A stretch of DNA of 64,000 nucleotides from Bin103 sp002238925 (GCA_965208065.1 OZ242313.1:4971091-5035090); one strand, 5' to 3'. Shown: positions 49,001-57,911, counted from the first letter of the stretch. Numbers and translations are program-made. The notes: generated by a model not told the origin, from the letters alone.

Positions 49001-49149
49001 AGAGTAACGCTCACCCATCACAGCGGCGCGTGGTCTGTCCGACGTGCCGGACGGAGAACAACCCGCCGCTTAGGCGTCGAGTCTTCCGATGCAGTGGCTG
49101 CAAGCGGATCATAGAGGGTGACAGGCACCCCGACTGGGATCGCGATTGA
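48997..49149 (+). CDS. 50-residue zinc-ribbon protein
   Basis: GTG 48997 overlaps the preceding TGA (GTGA). The product reads VKSNAHPSQRRVVCPTCRTE, then NNPPLRRRVFRCSGCKRIIE, ending DRHPDWDRD. Two C-x2-C knuckles 18 residues apart make a zinc ribbon. Such mini-proteins (Com-like) occur on phages and other mobile elements and bind nucleic acid or regulate. Coupled to the frame-shifted gene just before it. Confidence 0.55.
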   Translation: MKSNAHPSQRRVVCPTCRTENNPPLRRRVFRCSGCKRIIEGDRHPDWDRD

Positions 49150-49206
49150 GTGTGCGAAGTATTCTATAGGGGCTGATGAGGTTTTGATTATCACTTGGCT
49201 GGTCGG

Positions 49207-49356
49207 CAGCTCCGGAAACGAATAGCGAGATACGCCTTGCGGCGGGGCGCAATCATACGTGATGTCAGCCGTCGCCGCCGCGGTGCGCGACACCTTCAGC
49301 GCGCGGCCGATCGCCCGCTCACTGAGATCGGTAGTCACCCCGTAGCGGATGACGCT
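49207..49356 (-). pseudogene. N-terminal fragment of an IS21-type transposase
   Basis: On the minus strand, SVIRYGVTTDLSERAIGRAL, KVSRTAAATADITYDCAPPQ and GVSRYSFPEL match the helix-turn-helix and following segment of IstA proteins (L-S-E-R-A-I-G-R-x-L-x-V-S-R-T, then a -LSYPLPEEL-like stretch). No catalytic core follows. It differs from the intact IS21 copy at 40152-42801, so it is a separate, older element. Confidence 0.5.
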
Positions 49357-49808
49357 TTTTTCCGCCGGACGGGTGGCATTTATTTCCGGACGGCTGGCTT
49401 CTTCAAGACGGATCAGTGGCTCTTTTGCACCGGATTTTGCACACGTAGGGGGCGCCGAGTTCCGCCGTGACTTCCGGAGCCATCTGGCTGCCACTCCAGT
49501 GACGGGGCACCGAGTAGCACGCACCGTCGACCCGCACCGGTGCCTGCCGGCTCACCGCTACTCCAGCGACGAGACTCAGATAGAGGCCGCGCTGCAGGTG
49601 CTGCAATCGCGCGGCCTCCCGGTCTCGGCGGCGCTTCCCGCCACCTGGCGCGGTTGCAGGGAGTCTCCACCGGCGCACTGGTTCAGGCCGCGCGGGACTG
49701 CCGCGACGAAGCCGCATTCCTGCGCCGGGCGGTCCGCGGGAGCTGACACCGGTCCCACCCCGCCCGCTGACGACGGCGGCGGGGCAGGCCCGGTGCGGCA
49801 GCGCGGTG
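49357..49808. other. Gene-poor region at the right edge of the island
   Basis: Composition becomes GC-rich again. No supported gene or terminator; a T-run at about 49357-49362 lies near the IstA fragment. Confidence 0.35.
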
Positions 49809-51434
49809 CTACCGGTACTGGCGCTGGTAGGCCGCGGTGGTCATTTCCAGCACCTTGTCGAGGCCGATGTCTTTGAGCCCCCTCGCGAACTCGTCCCAGT
49901 CGCCGTCGATGTCCTTGCGGCCGGTAATGAACATGGCATTCCACTCGTCCATGTGCTGCCGGATCAGCGCCAGCGGCTCGCTCAGCTCCTGCACCATGTC
50001 CAGGTCCAGGAACAGCGGCGGAAGCGCCTTGTTCTCGATCCCATACGGCTTCATGGCGTGGGTGCTGGCCTTCCACAACTCGTGCTCCAGGTTCCAGGCG
50101 CCCTGCTCGGCGGCCACGCTGAAGTAGTAGGTGTTGCCGTCGGCGATCTGCGGAATCGACTGCCCCCAGTGCGAGTTGTGCGGCACGCCCCACTCGGTCA
50201 GCCGCACCCAGGTGGCCTGCTCGCCGGTAATGCCCAGCTCGCCCGGCTTGGCCGGACGCCAGTCCTCGCCCTCCTGGCCCCAGCCGCCCAGGATCGCCTT
50301 GGTCTCATCGTACATCATGTCGCCCCAGCGGTAGGCAATCTCCGGATGCTGGCTGTCCTTGGTAACCACGAAGATCGGCGTGATGCCAACGTAGTACACC
50401 GGCGTCTGCCGCCCGGCCGGGCCCGCCAGCGGCGGCAGCGCCTCGTAGTCGTTCTTGGCGCCGTCGGCGTCCAGCGCCGCAAACATGCCGTGGTAGCCGC
50501 CCAGGCTCATGCCGACCTGGTTGCCGCCCGGATTCTCGGTGAGCTGGCGCAGGCTGTTCTGGTCGATCGAGAAGCTCTCCGGATCGAGCAGCCCCTCGTC
50601 GTGCAGCATCCTGAGGTAGCGCAAGCCGTCCTTCCAGCCCGGCTGCAGCGGCGCGAACACGATCTCGTCGCCCTCGACATAGCGCCACATGGTGGAGTTG
50701 CCGGGGTTGAAGGTGAACGGGTTCATCAGGAACGCGGTGCTGTCGCTGTGCCAGCTGTTGGCCAGCGACAGCAGCGGAATCTCGTCTTCCTTGCCGTTGC
50801 CGTTGGCGTCGTTGTCCTTGAACGCGCGCAGCACCTCCACCAACTCATCGGTGGTCTCCGGCATCTCCAGGCCGAGCCGCTGCATCCAGTCGACGTTGAT
50901 CCAGGCGCGCTGCGCGTAGCGGCAGTGGTAGCAGTCGTTGTAGTAGGGCAGCGCGTAGATGTTGCCGTCCGGCGCGGTAATGACGTTGCGCGCGTTGGGC
51001 TCCAGCTTGGACACCTTGTGGATGCCGTGGCCGTACTCGTCGATCAGGTCGTTGAGCGGAAGGAACAGCCCCTGCGACCCGTACAGGATCACCTGCTCGA
51101 AGCTCAGCGGGGTCGAGATGATGTCCGGCAGGTCCGAGCCGCTGGACAGCATCAGCGACAGCTTCTCCTCCTTGTCCTGGGCCGGCACCTGGATCCACTC
51201 GATGTTGACCCCGGTCATGTCCTCCCAGTAGATGGTGGCCTTGTTGGTGTTGAAGTCGCCAATGAACGGCGCCGGCGCCACGAACACCTTCAGGGTAACC
51301 GGCTCCTCGACAATCGGCAGCACCCCGGCCGGGGTCGGCAGCATGCGCTCGGCGGCAGCCCCCTCCGCGCCAGCGGCGCCAAACGCCAGTACCGGCACGA
51401 TCGTCAACGCGAATAACATGGTGAGCTTTCTCAT
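49809..51434 (-). CDS. ABC transporter substrate-binding protein (LplA/YtcQ type)
   Basis: A 541-residue extracellular solute-binding protein family 1 member. Signal peptide MRKLTMLFALTIVPVLAFGA with no lipobox Cys, so it is probably a soluble periplasmic protein. Mature features: DMTGVNIEWIQVPAQDKEEK, LMLSSGSDLPDIISTPLSFE, GNIYALPYYNDCYHCRYAQR and DNDANGNGKEDEIPL (a Ca-binding-like loop often seen in these proteins). A GAGGAGGAG ribosome site precedes ATG 51434; a longer open frame upstream lies outside the gene. Third gene of the minus-strand operon after two permeases; the ATPase gene is absent, as usual when a shared MsmX-type ATPase serves several such systems. Likely cargo: oligosaccharide or glycoside. 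Confidence 0.9.
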   Translation of the reverse strand: MRKLTMLFALTIVPVLAFGAAGAEGAAAERMLPTPAGVLPIVEEPVTLKVFVAPAPFIGDFNTNKATIYWEDMTGVNIEWIQVPAQDKEEKLSLMLSSGSDLPDIISTPLSFEQVILYGSQGLFLPLNDLIDEYGHGIHKVSKLEPNARNVITAPDGNIYALPYYNDCYHCRYAQRAWINVDWMQRLGLEMPETTDELVEVLRAFKDNDANGNGKEDEIPLLSLANSWHSDSTAFLMNPFTFNPGNSTMWRYVEGDEIVFAPLQPGWKDGLRYLRMLHDEGLLDPESFSIDQNSLRQLTENPGGNQVGMSLGGYHGMFAALDADGAKNDYEALPPLAGPAGRQTPVYYVGITPIFVVTKDSQHPEIAYRWGDMMYDETKAILGGWGQEGEDWRPAKPGELGITGEQATWVRLTEWGVPHNSHWGQSIPQIADGNTYYFSVAAEQGAWNLEHELWKASTHAMKPYGIENKALPPLFLDLDMVQELSEPLALIRQHMDEWNAMFITGRKDIDGDWDEFARGLKDIGLDKVLEMTTAAYQRQYR

Positions 51435-51466
51435 ACAGCTCCTCCTCTCGGGCTTTGATTTGGGTT

Positions 51467-52372
51467 TCAGCCCTTGATTGCCCCAATCATGACACCTTTC
51501 ACGAAGTAGCGCTGAACAAATGGGTACATGATCAATACCGGCACGCTGGCCACCACGATCAGCGAATACTTCAGCAGCTCGACCAGCCCCTGGCGCGCCT
51601 CCAGCGCCTCCAGGTCGACATTGGTCAACATGCTCTGCTCTATCTCGTTGAGGATCAGGATCTCTCGCAATACAAGCTGCAGCGGGTACAGCCGCTTCTC
51701 GTTCAGATAGATGAACCCCTGGAAGAAGCCGTTCCAGTGCGTTACCACGCCGTAGAACAGGGCGTTGACCGCGATGATGGCGCCGGACAGGTGCAGCACC
51801 ACGTAGTACACGAACTGGAAGTCGCTGCAGCCGTCGATGCGCGCCGCCTCCAGCAGCTCGGGCGCGAGCGTGCTCTGGAAGAAGGTGCGGGTAATGATCA
51901 CGTTCCACACGCTCAGCGCCACCGGAATGATCATCACCGCGCGCGTGTTCACCATGCCGAGGTTGCGGATCAGGATATAGGTCGGAATCAGGCCGCCCTG
52001 GAAGATCAGCGTGAACACGAAGAACATCATGATGGCGTTGCGCGCCTTGAAGTCGCGCCGCGACAGCGGGTAGCCGGCCAGGATCGTCATGGTCACGTTC
52101 ACGGTGGTGCCGACCACCATGTAGAAGAACGAGTTGTAGTAGCCGCGCAGAATTCCCTGGTGGGTGAACACCGCCTCGTAGCCGCGCAGCGACGGATCAA
52201 CCGGCCACAGCCACACGCGCCCGGAAATCACCGCGTCGGTGGAGCTGAACGAGGAGCTGAGCACGTAGATCAGCGGGTACAGCACCACCAGCAAAGTCAG
52301 CACCAGGAAGGCGTTGTTGCCGGCGTAGAACACCCGGTCGGCGGTGGAGACGGTGATCGACGGCTTCGGCAT
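51467..52372 (-). CDS. Carbohydrate ABC transporter permease (LplC/YtcP family)
   Basis: A 301-residue inner-membrane protein with six predicted helices (e.g. NNAFLVLTLLVVLYPLIYVL, AIMMFFVFTLIFQGGLIPTY, TRAVMIIPVALSVWNVIIT). The permease EAA loop is at EAARIDGCSDFQFVYYVVLH, where the ATPase docks. The C-terminal QRYFVKGVMIGAIKG is diagnostic of the LplC/YtcP group. It starts 1 bp after the end of the other permease and pairs with it. Confidence 0.92.
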   Translation of the reverse strand: MPKPSITVSTADRVFYAGNNAFLVLTLLVVLYPLIYVLSSSFSSTDAVISGRVWLWPVDPSLRGYEAVFTHQGILRGYYNSFFYMVVGTTVNVTMTILAGYPLSRRDFKARNAIMMFFVFTLIFQGGLIPTYILIRNLGMVNTRAVMIIPVALSVWNVIITRTFFQSTLAPELLEAARIDGCSDFQFVYYVVLHLSGAIIAVNALFYGVVTHWNGFFQGFIYLNEKRLYPLQLVLREILILNEIEQSMLTNVDLEALEARQGLVELLKYSLIVVASVPVLIMYPFVQRYFVKGVMIGAIKG

Positions 52373-52373
52373 G

Positions 52374-53366
52374 CTACCAGAGACTCTGCCCGGTGATGGT
52401 CTTGGCCAGCCGGTTGACGGCCAGGATAAGGACCAGGTTGATCAGCGCGTTGAACAGGCCGATGGCGGCGCCGTAGGAGTAGTCCGGGAAGCTGCTGACC
52501 AGCCCCACCTTGTACACGTAGGTGGCGATGATTTCGGAGCGCGACAGGTTCAGCGGGCGCTGCATCAGGTACACCTTCTCGAACCCGACCGTCATGATCT
52601 GCCCGCACTGGATGATCAGCAGCACGACGATGGTGGGCAGGATGCTGGGGATGTCGACGTGCGCGATGCGCCGCAAGCGGTTGGCGCCGTCGACGATCGC
52701 CGCCTCGTGCAGTTCCGGGTCTACGGTGGACAGCGCCGCCAGGTAGATGATCGAGTTCCAGCCGGTGAGCTGCCAGACCCCGGACCACACGTACACGGAG
52801 CTGAACAGGGCCGGCTCGGACAGGAACAATACCCGCTCGAAGCCGAGCGCGGCGATGATGTCGTTGACGAAGCCGATCCGGGGCGAAAGGAACTGGATCA
52901 ACATGCCCACCATCACCACGGTGGAGATGAAGTAGGGCGCGTAGCTGACCATCTGCACCGACTTCTTGAAGCGGCGGCCAAGGGCGCTGTTGAGCGCCAG
53001 GGCCAGCAGAATCGGGAACGGAAACCCGGCCGCCAGCGTGTACAAGCTGATCTCCAGCGTGTTGCGCACCACACGCACGAAGTAGGGCGAGTCGAAGAAC
53101 TTGGCGAAGTACTTGAAGCCTACCCACTCGCTGCCCCAGATGCCCTTGATCGCCAGGAAGTCCCGGAACGCGATCTGGGTGCCGTACATCGGGATGTACA
53201 TGAACACGAAGATGTACGCCACCGGCAGCAGCACCAGCAGGTAGAGCTGGTAGTTCACCGTCAGGTCGCGCTGCCACGACCGCAACGCCCGGAAGCCTGC
53301 GTGCTGCCTGGGAACCTGTACTGCGGCGCGGCGGTCACTCACGGCGGTGGTGAGAAAGGCTTGCAC
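52374..53366 (-). CDS. ABC transporter permease (LplB/YteP family)
   Basis: A 330-residue inner-membrane permease. YQLYLLVLLPVAYIFVFMYI is helix 1, followed by PMYGTQIAFRDF (typical of LplB) and five further helices. The EAA loop is LHEAAIVDGANRLRRIAHVD and the C-terminal LNLSRSEIIATYVYKVGL is also family-typical. The GTG start at 53366 lacks a good ribosome site; GTG 53342 (VSDRRAAV) is possible. First gene of the operon, divergent from the N-methylglutamate-pathway cluster over 95 bp. Confidence 0.92.
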   Translation of the reverse strand: MQAFLTTAVSDRRAAVQVPRQHAGFRALRSWQRDLTVNYQLYLLVLLPVAYIFVFMYIPMYGTQIAFRDFLAIKGIWGSEWVGFKYFAKFFDSPYFVRVVRNTLEISLYTLAAGFPFPILLALALNSALGRRFKKSVQMVSYAPYFISTVVMVGMLIQFLSPRIGFVNDIIAALGFERVLFLSEPALFSSVYVWSGVWQLTGWNSIIYLAALSTVDPELHEAAIVDGANRLRRIAHVDIPSILPTIVVLLIIQCGQIMTVGFEKVYLMQRPLNLSRSEIIATYVYKVGLVSSFPDYSYGAAIGLFNALINLVLILAVNRLAKTITGQSLW

Positions 53367-53410
53367 CGCCCGCCGCCGCTGTCAAGCTCGGCGACGTTGG
53401 CGACGTGCGT

Positions 53411-53440
53411 TTGACAAGGCGCGAACGGGCGGCTTAGCGT
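53411..53440 (+). promoter_or_regulatory. Candidate promoter for the N-methylglutamate pathway operon
   Basis: TTGACA (53411-53416), 18-bp spacer, TAGCGT (53435-53440), then 21 bp to the ATG at 53462. The -35 box is perfect, the -10 poor. The position, in the short divergent region between transporter and pathway genes, makes it plausible. Confidence 0.4.
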
Positions 53441-53461
53441 GCGCACGGCGCGGGTGAACCT

Positions 53462-54364
53462 ATGTGCGGAATTGTCGGGCTGTATCTGAAGGATCGGCGC
53501 ATGGAGCGGGAGATGGGCGGTCTGTTCGCCACCATGCTGGTGTGCATGACCGACCGCGGGCCGGACAGCGCGGGCTTCGCCGTGTATGGCAACGAGCCGC
53601 CGGAGGGCTGGCTCAAGGTCACGGTACGCCACTCCGGAGGCGGCTACGACTGGCACGCGCTGAGCGGGCGGCTCGGGCGGCGCTTCTCGTGCGAAGCGCG
53701 GCTGCAGGTAAACGCCAACTACGCCGTGATCTCGGTGCGGGCCGCGGCCGCCGAGTTGCGCCGCGCACTGGCCGAGCTGGCTCCCGGCTTGGCGGTGATG
53801 AGCATCGGGCGCAGCATCGAGATCTTCAAGGAGATCGGCGCCCCCGCCTCGATCGTGGAGCGCTTCGCCATCCGCAAACTGCGCGGCACCCACATCATCG
53901 GCCATACCCGCATGGCCACCGAGAGCGCGGTCACCACCGACGGCTCGCACCCCTTCTCCACCGGCATGGACCTGTGCCTGGTGCACAACGGGTCGCTGAG
54001 CAACCACAACCGGCTGCGCGCCCGCCTGCAGCGCGGCGGCATCGAGATCCGTACCGAGAACGACTCGGAGGTCGCGGCCGGCTACCTGATGTGGCGCCTG
54101 CAGCAGGGCAATTCGCTGGCCGAGGCGCTGCACGCCGCGCTCGGCGACCTGGACGGCTTCTATACCTTCGCCATCGGCACCGCGGGCGGGTTCGCGGTGC
54201 TGCGCGACCCGATTGCCTGCAAGCCCGCGGTACTGGCGGAGACCGGCCAGTACGTCGCCATGGCCAGTGAATTCCAGGCCCTGGCGGCGCTGCCGGGCAT
54301 CGACTCCGCGCGCGTCTGGGAACCCAAACCGGCGCAGGTCTATACCTGGGACCGCGCCGCGTGA
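53462..54364 (+). CDS. mgsA: N-methylglutamate synthase subunit A / GlxB-like class II amidotransferase
   Basis: A 300-residue Ntn glutaminase domain like the N-terminal part of glutamate synthase. Met1 is removed to expose Cys2 (MCGIVGLYL), the nucleophile. HTRMATESAVTTDGSHPF holds the substrate Arg, CLVHNGSLSNHNRLR the oxyanion Asn-Gly, and ENDSEVAAGYL the glutamine-binding Asp. In the N-methylglutamate pathway it belongs to the three-part synthase that makes N-methylglutamate. First of eight co-directional genes; GTG of the next gene overlaps its stop. In alpha-proteobacteria the same set is also called glxB-D. Confidence 0.85.
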   Translation: MCGIVGLYLKDRRMEREMGGLFATMLVCMTDRGPDSAGFAVYGNEPPEGWLKVTVRHSGGGYDWHALSGRLGRRFSCEARLQVNANYAVISVRAAAAELRRALAELAPGLAVMSIGRSIEIFKEIGAPASIVERFAIRKLRGTHIIGHTRMATESAVTTDGSHPFSTGMDLCLVHNGSLSNHNRLRARLQRGGIEIRTENDSEVAAGYLMWRLQQGNSLAEALHAALGDLDGFYTFAIGTAGGFAVLRDPIACKPAVLAETGQYVAMASEFQALAALPGIDSARVWEPKPAQVYTWDRAA

Positions 54365-55086
54365 CAGCCGTGACTCGGGCCGCGGCGGCCGCCACGGCCG
54401 CCACCGTGTTCGACCTGGCTGCCGGCACCCTGCGCGACCTCAACCAGCGGCTGCACGACCTGACTCCGGAGACGGCGCGCGTGCCCTGGCGCATCCTGCA
54501 CCCGCGCGGCGCGCACGCGGTGGCGGCCGGCGTCGACGCGGCGGTGTGCATCGCAATCGAAGGACACGTCGGCTACTATTGCGCCGGCATGAACCAGCAC
54601 GCCGAAATCACCATCCACGGCATGGCCGGGGTGGGCGTGGCGGAGAACATGATGTCGGGCCTGGTGCGCGTGCAGGGGAATGCCAGCCAGTGCGCCGGGG
54701 CTACCGGACACGGCGGCCTGCTGGTAATCGAGGGCGATGCCTCCAGCCGCTGCGGCATCTCCATGAAGGGCATCGACATCGTCGTGCACGGCTCGGTCGG
54801 CCACATGAGCTGCTTCATGGGCCAGGCCGGCGCCCTGGTGGTGTGCGGCGACGCCGACGACGGGCTCGGCGACTCGCTCTACGAAGCGGAAATCTACGTC
54901 CGCGGCCGCGCCCACGGGCTCGGCGCCGACTGCGAGGAACAACCAATGGAGGCGGCGCACCGGGAACGGCTGGGCGAGCTGCTGGAGCGGGCCGCGGTGC
55001 CCGGCGCCCGCGCCGCCCGGTTCCGCCGCTACGGATCGGCGCGCCGGCTGTACCACTTCCACGTCGACCACGCGGACCAATACTGA
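54361..55086 (+). CDS. mgsB: N-methylglutamate synthase subunit B / GlxC-like GXGXG domain protein
   Basis: A 241-residue right-handed beta-helix of the glutamate synthase C-terminal (GXGXG) type. Repeating turns are IAIEGHVGYYCAGMNQHAEI, IHGMAGVGVAENMMSGLVRV, GHGGLLVIEGDASSRCGISM and GSVGHMSCFMGQAGALVVCG. It has no catalytic residues and serves as the structural link between the amidotransferase and FMN subunits. Overlaps mgsA by 4 bp. Confidence 0.85.
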   Translation: MTAVTRAAAAATAATVFDLAAGTLRDLNQRLHDLTPETARVPWRILHPRGAHAVAAGVDAAVCIAIEGHVGYYCAGMNQHAEITIHGMAGVGVAENMMSGLVRVQGNASQCAGATGHGGLLVIEGDASSRCGISMKGIDIVVHGSVGHMSCFMGQAGALVVCGDADDGLGDSLYEAEIYVRGRAHGLGADCEEQPMEAAHRERLGELLERAAVPGARAARFRRYGSARRLYHFHVDHADQY

Positions 55087-55095
55087 GCCTGGCGC

Positions 55096-56481
55096 ATGTC
55101 CTCTGACCCGCTGTCCTCGGACCCGCCGCCTCCCGGCCTGCGCGAGTCGGCCACCTTTGACCGCTCCACCATCCACGAAATCCAGCGCGCCGCGCGCACC
55201 GGCATCTACCGCATCCGCGGCTGGGGCGCCAAGCGCCCGCTGCCGCACTTCGACGACCTGGTCGTCCTGGGCGCGAGCATGTCGCGCTATCCGCTGGAGG
55301 GCTACCGTGAGCGCTGCGGCACCGACGTGGTGCTCGGCACCCGCCACGCGCGCAACCCGATCCACCTCGACATTCCGGTCACCATCGCCGGCATGAGCTT
55401 CGGCGCGCTGTCGGCGCAGGCCAAGGAGGCGCTCGGGCGCGGCGCCAGCGCGGTGGGCACCAGCACCACCACCGGCGACGGCGGCATGACCGCCGAGGAA
55501 CGCGCCCACTCGCGCACCCTGGTGTACCAGCTGCTGCCGTCGCGCTACGGCATGAATCCGGACGACCTGCGCCGCGCCGACGCCATCGAGGTGGTGCTCG
55601 GCCAGGGCGCCAAGCCGGGCGGCGGCGGCATGCTGCTCGGCCAGAAGATCAGCCCGCGGGTGGCCGAAATGCGCACCCTGCCGCCGGACATCGACCAGCG
55701 CTCCGCATCGCGCCATCCCGACTGGACCGGGCCCGACGACCTGGCGATCAAGATTGTCGAACTGCGCGAAATTACCGACTGGAGGCTGCCGGTGTTCGTC
55801 AAGATCGGCGCCACCCGCACCTACTACGACACGCTGCTGGCGGTGAAGGCGGGCGCCGACGTGGTGGTACTGGACGGCATGCAGGGCGGCACCGGCGCCA
55901 CCCAGGAGGTGTTCATCGAGCACGTCGGCATCCCTACCCTGGCGGCGCTGCGGCAGGCGGTGGAGGCGCTGAACGAGCTGGAGATGCACCGCAAGGTGCA
56001 GCTCATCGTGTCGGGCGGCATCCGCGGCGGCGCCGATGTCGCCAAGGCGCTGGCAATGGGGGCCGACGCCTGCTCCATCGGCACGGCGGCGTTGATCGCC
56101 CTGGGCGACAACAGCCCGGAACTGGACGCCGAATTCCGCAAGATTGGCTCCGCGGCCGGCTACTACGACGACCTGCAGGACGGCCGCGACCCGGCCGGCA
56201 TTTCGACGCAAGACGACCGCCTGGCGCAGCGCCTCGATCCGGTGGTGGGCGGGCGGCGTATCGCCAACTACCTGCGGGTCATGAACATGGAAGCTCAGAC
56301 CATCGCCCGGGCGTGCGGCAAGTCGCACGTGCACAACCTGGAGCCGGAGGACTTGGCCGCGCTGACCGTGGAAGCGGCGGCGATGGCCGGGATCCCGCTG
56401 GCCGGCACCGACTGGATACCGGGCGCCGGGAGTACCGCCCCGAAATCAAACCCTGAAGGAGCCCGCAATGGCCCACATTGA
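55096..56481 (+). CDS. mgsC: N-methylglutamate synthase subunit C / GlxD-like FMN protein
   Basis: A 461-residue FMN-binding glutamate-synthase domain. IPVTIAGMSFGALSAQAKEA, GQGAKPGGGGMLLGQKISPR and VVVLDGMQGGTGATQEVFIE are the FMN/2-iminoglutarate barrel motifs. Where ferredoxin-dependent glutamate synthases carry the 3Fe-4S cysteines, this protein reads AGYYDDLQDGRDPAGISTQD with none, as I recall for the MgsC/GlxD branch. It should add methylamine (or ammonia, via the glutaminase) to an acceptor to form N-methylglutamate. The next ATG lies 14 bp inside its end. Confidence 0.85.
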   Translation: MSSDPLSSDPPPPGLRESATFDRSTIHEIQRAARTGIYRIRGWGAKRPLPHFDDLVVLGASMSRYPLEGYRERCGTDVVLGTRHARNPIHLDIPVTIAGMSFGALSAQAKEALGRGASAVGTSTTTGDGGMTAEERAHSRTLVYQLLPSRYGMNPDDLRRADAIEVVLGQGAKPGGGGMLLGQKISPRVAEMRTLPPDIDQRSASRHPDWTGPDDLAIKIVELREITDWRLPVFVKIGATRTYYDTLLAVKAGADVVVLDGMQGGTGATQEVFIEHVGIPTLAALRQAVEALNELEMHRKVQLIVSGGIRGGADVAKALAMGADACSIGTAALIALGDNSPELDAEFRKIGSAAGYYDDLQDGRDPAGISTQDDRLAQRLDPVVGGRRIANYLRVMNMEAQTIARACGKSHVHNLEPEDLAALTVEAAAMAGIPLAGTDWIPGAGSTAPKSNPEGARNGPH

Positions 56482-57880
56482 CACGGCCCAACAACGAGAC
56501 ACAGCCCAACAACGAGACACAGCCCAACAACGAGACACGGTCAAGCAACGCCTTGCCGACGAGGGCATCGAGTTCCTGCTCGTCCAGTTCGTCGACGTCA
56601 CCGGCGCCGCCAAGGTGAAAATGGTACCGGTCGCGGCCTTCGACGACGCGCTCGCGGTCGGCGCCGGGTTCGCCGGCGCCGCGCTGTGGGGCATGGGGCA
56701 GGGCCCCCACTCGCACGACATGCTGGCACGCATCGACCTCGACTCCTACTCGCGGCTCCCCTGGCAGCCCAACACGGTACGCTTCGCCAGCGACCTGTTC
56801 GTGGACGAGGCACCGCACCCGTTTTGCGCCCGCACCAACCTCAAGCGGGTGCTCGCCGACGCCCGCGCCCGCGGCTACGTGTTCAACGTCGGCATGGAGC
56901 CGGAGCACTTCCTGGTGAGCCGCGGCGACGACGGCGCCATCCGCCCGTGGGATCCCGAAGGCGTCGATTCGCTGGCCAAGCCGTGCTACGACTTCCGCGC
57001 CATGTCGCCGGCCATGGCCTACCTGCAGGAACTGACCCTGGCGCTCAACGCCCTGGGCTGGGGCGTGTACCAGTGCGACCACGAAGACGGCAACGGCCAG
57101 TTCGAGGTTAACTTCGACTACGCCGACGCGCTGACCAGCTCCGACCGCATCATCTTCTTCAAGATGGCCACCTCGCAGATCGCGGGGCGCCACGGCGCCA
57201 TTGCCACCTACATGCCGAAACCGTTCGCGGACCGCACCGGCAGCGGCCTGCACGTGCATTACCACCTGGCCGACGCCGGCAGCGGCGAAAACCTGTTTCT
57301 CGACCATACCGACGAGCGCGGCCTGGGCTGCTCGCGGCTGGCCTACCACTTCATCGGCGGCATCATGCATCAATCCCACGCTCTGTGCGCGGTGACCAGC
57401 CCGACGGTCAACTGCTACAAGCGCCTGCAGCTCGGCGCCGGGCTCCGTTCCAGCCGCTCCGGTTTCACCTGGACCCCGGCGTTCATCACTTACGGCGACA
57501 ACAACCGCACCCAGATGATCCGCACCGCCGGCGACGGCCACTTCGAGGATCGCACCGTGAGCGCGGCGGCCAACCCCTACCTGGCGCTGGCCGCCTACCT
57601 GACCGCGGGGCTGGACGGCATCGAACGCGAGCTGGAGCCGGGCGAGCCCAACCTCGGCAACATGTACGAGCGCTCGCTGAACAAGATCCGCGCCGCCGGC
57701 GTGGACGTGCTGCCGCAGTCGCTGGCCGAGGCGACCGACGAGCTGCGCCTCGACCAGGTGGTGCAGTCGGCGCTCGGGCCGATCGCCGCCGAGTTCATCG
57801 ACTGGCAGGCCGCGGAGTGGGCCGCCTACCACAGCCAGGTAAGCCGGTGGGAGGTGGACCGCTACCTGACCTCCCTGTAG
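56468..57880 (+). CDS. gmaS: Gamma-glutamylmethylamide synthetase / type III-like glutamine synthetase
   Basis: A 470-residue glutamine-synthetase-fold ligase. FLLVQFVDVTGAAKVKMVPV and FNVGMEPEHFLVS (Glu metal ligands) start the active site; CDHEDGNGQFEVNFDYADAL and RTGSGLHVHYHLADAGSG hold the ATP/metal residues, with NCYKRLQLGAGLRSSRSGFT near the end. The relation is to the GlnT/GmaS group, which in this operon context joins methylamine to glutamate. AAGGAGC precedes ATG 56468. The first 28 residues are an expanded tract of repeated DTAQQR units absent from the family. Whether it acts on methylamine or ammonia needs an assay; context favours methylamine. Confidence 0.82.
   Translation: MAHIDTAQQRDTAQQRDTAQQRDTVKQRLADEGIEFLLVQFVDVTGAAKVKMVPVAAFDDALAVGAGFAGAALWGMGQGPHSHDMLARIDLDSYSRLPWQPNTVRFASDLFVDEAPHPFCARTNLKRVLADARARGYVFNVGMEPEHFLVSRGDDGAIRPWDPEGVDSLAKPCYDFRAMSPAMAYLQELTLALNALGWGVYQCDHEDGNGQFEVNFDYADALTSSDRIIFFKMATSQIAGRHGAIATYMPKPFADRTGSGLHVHYHLADAGSGENLFLDHTDERGLGCSRLAYHFIGGIMHQSHALCAVTSPTVNCYKRLQLGAGLRSSRSGFTWTPAFITYGDNNRTQMIRTAGDGHFEDRTVSAAANPYLALAAYLTAGLDGIERELEPGEPNLGNMYERSLNKIRAAGVDVLPQSLAEATDELRLDQVVQSALGPIAAEFIDWQAAEWAAYHSQVSRWEVDRYLTSL
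56480..56551 (+). repeat. 18-bp tandem repeat in the gmaS coding start
   Basis: Units at 56480, 56498, 56516 and 56534 (GACACRGCCCAACAACGA and a variant last unit) encode DTAQQR three times and then DTVKQR. Being a multiple of three it keeps the frame, so copy-number change would only lengthen or shorten the N-terminal tail. Confidence 0.9.
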
Positions 57881-57911
57881 GAGGCCGCGGCCCGGCTGCG
57901 TGGTCCAGACA

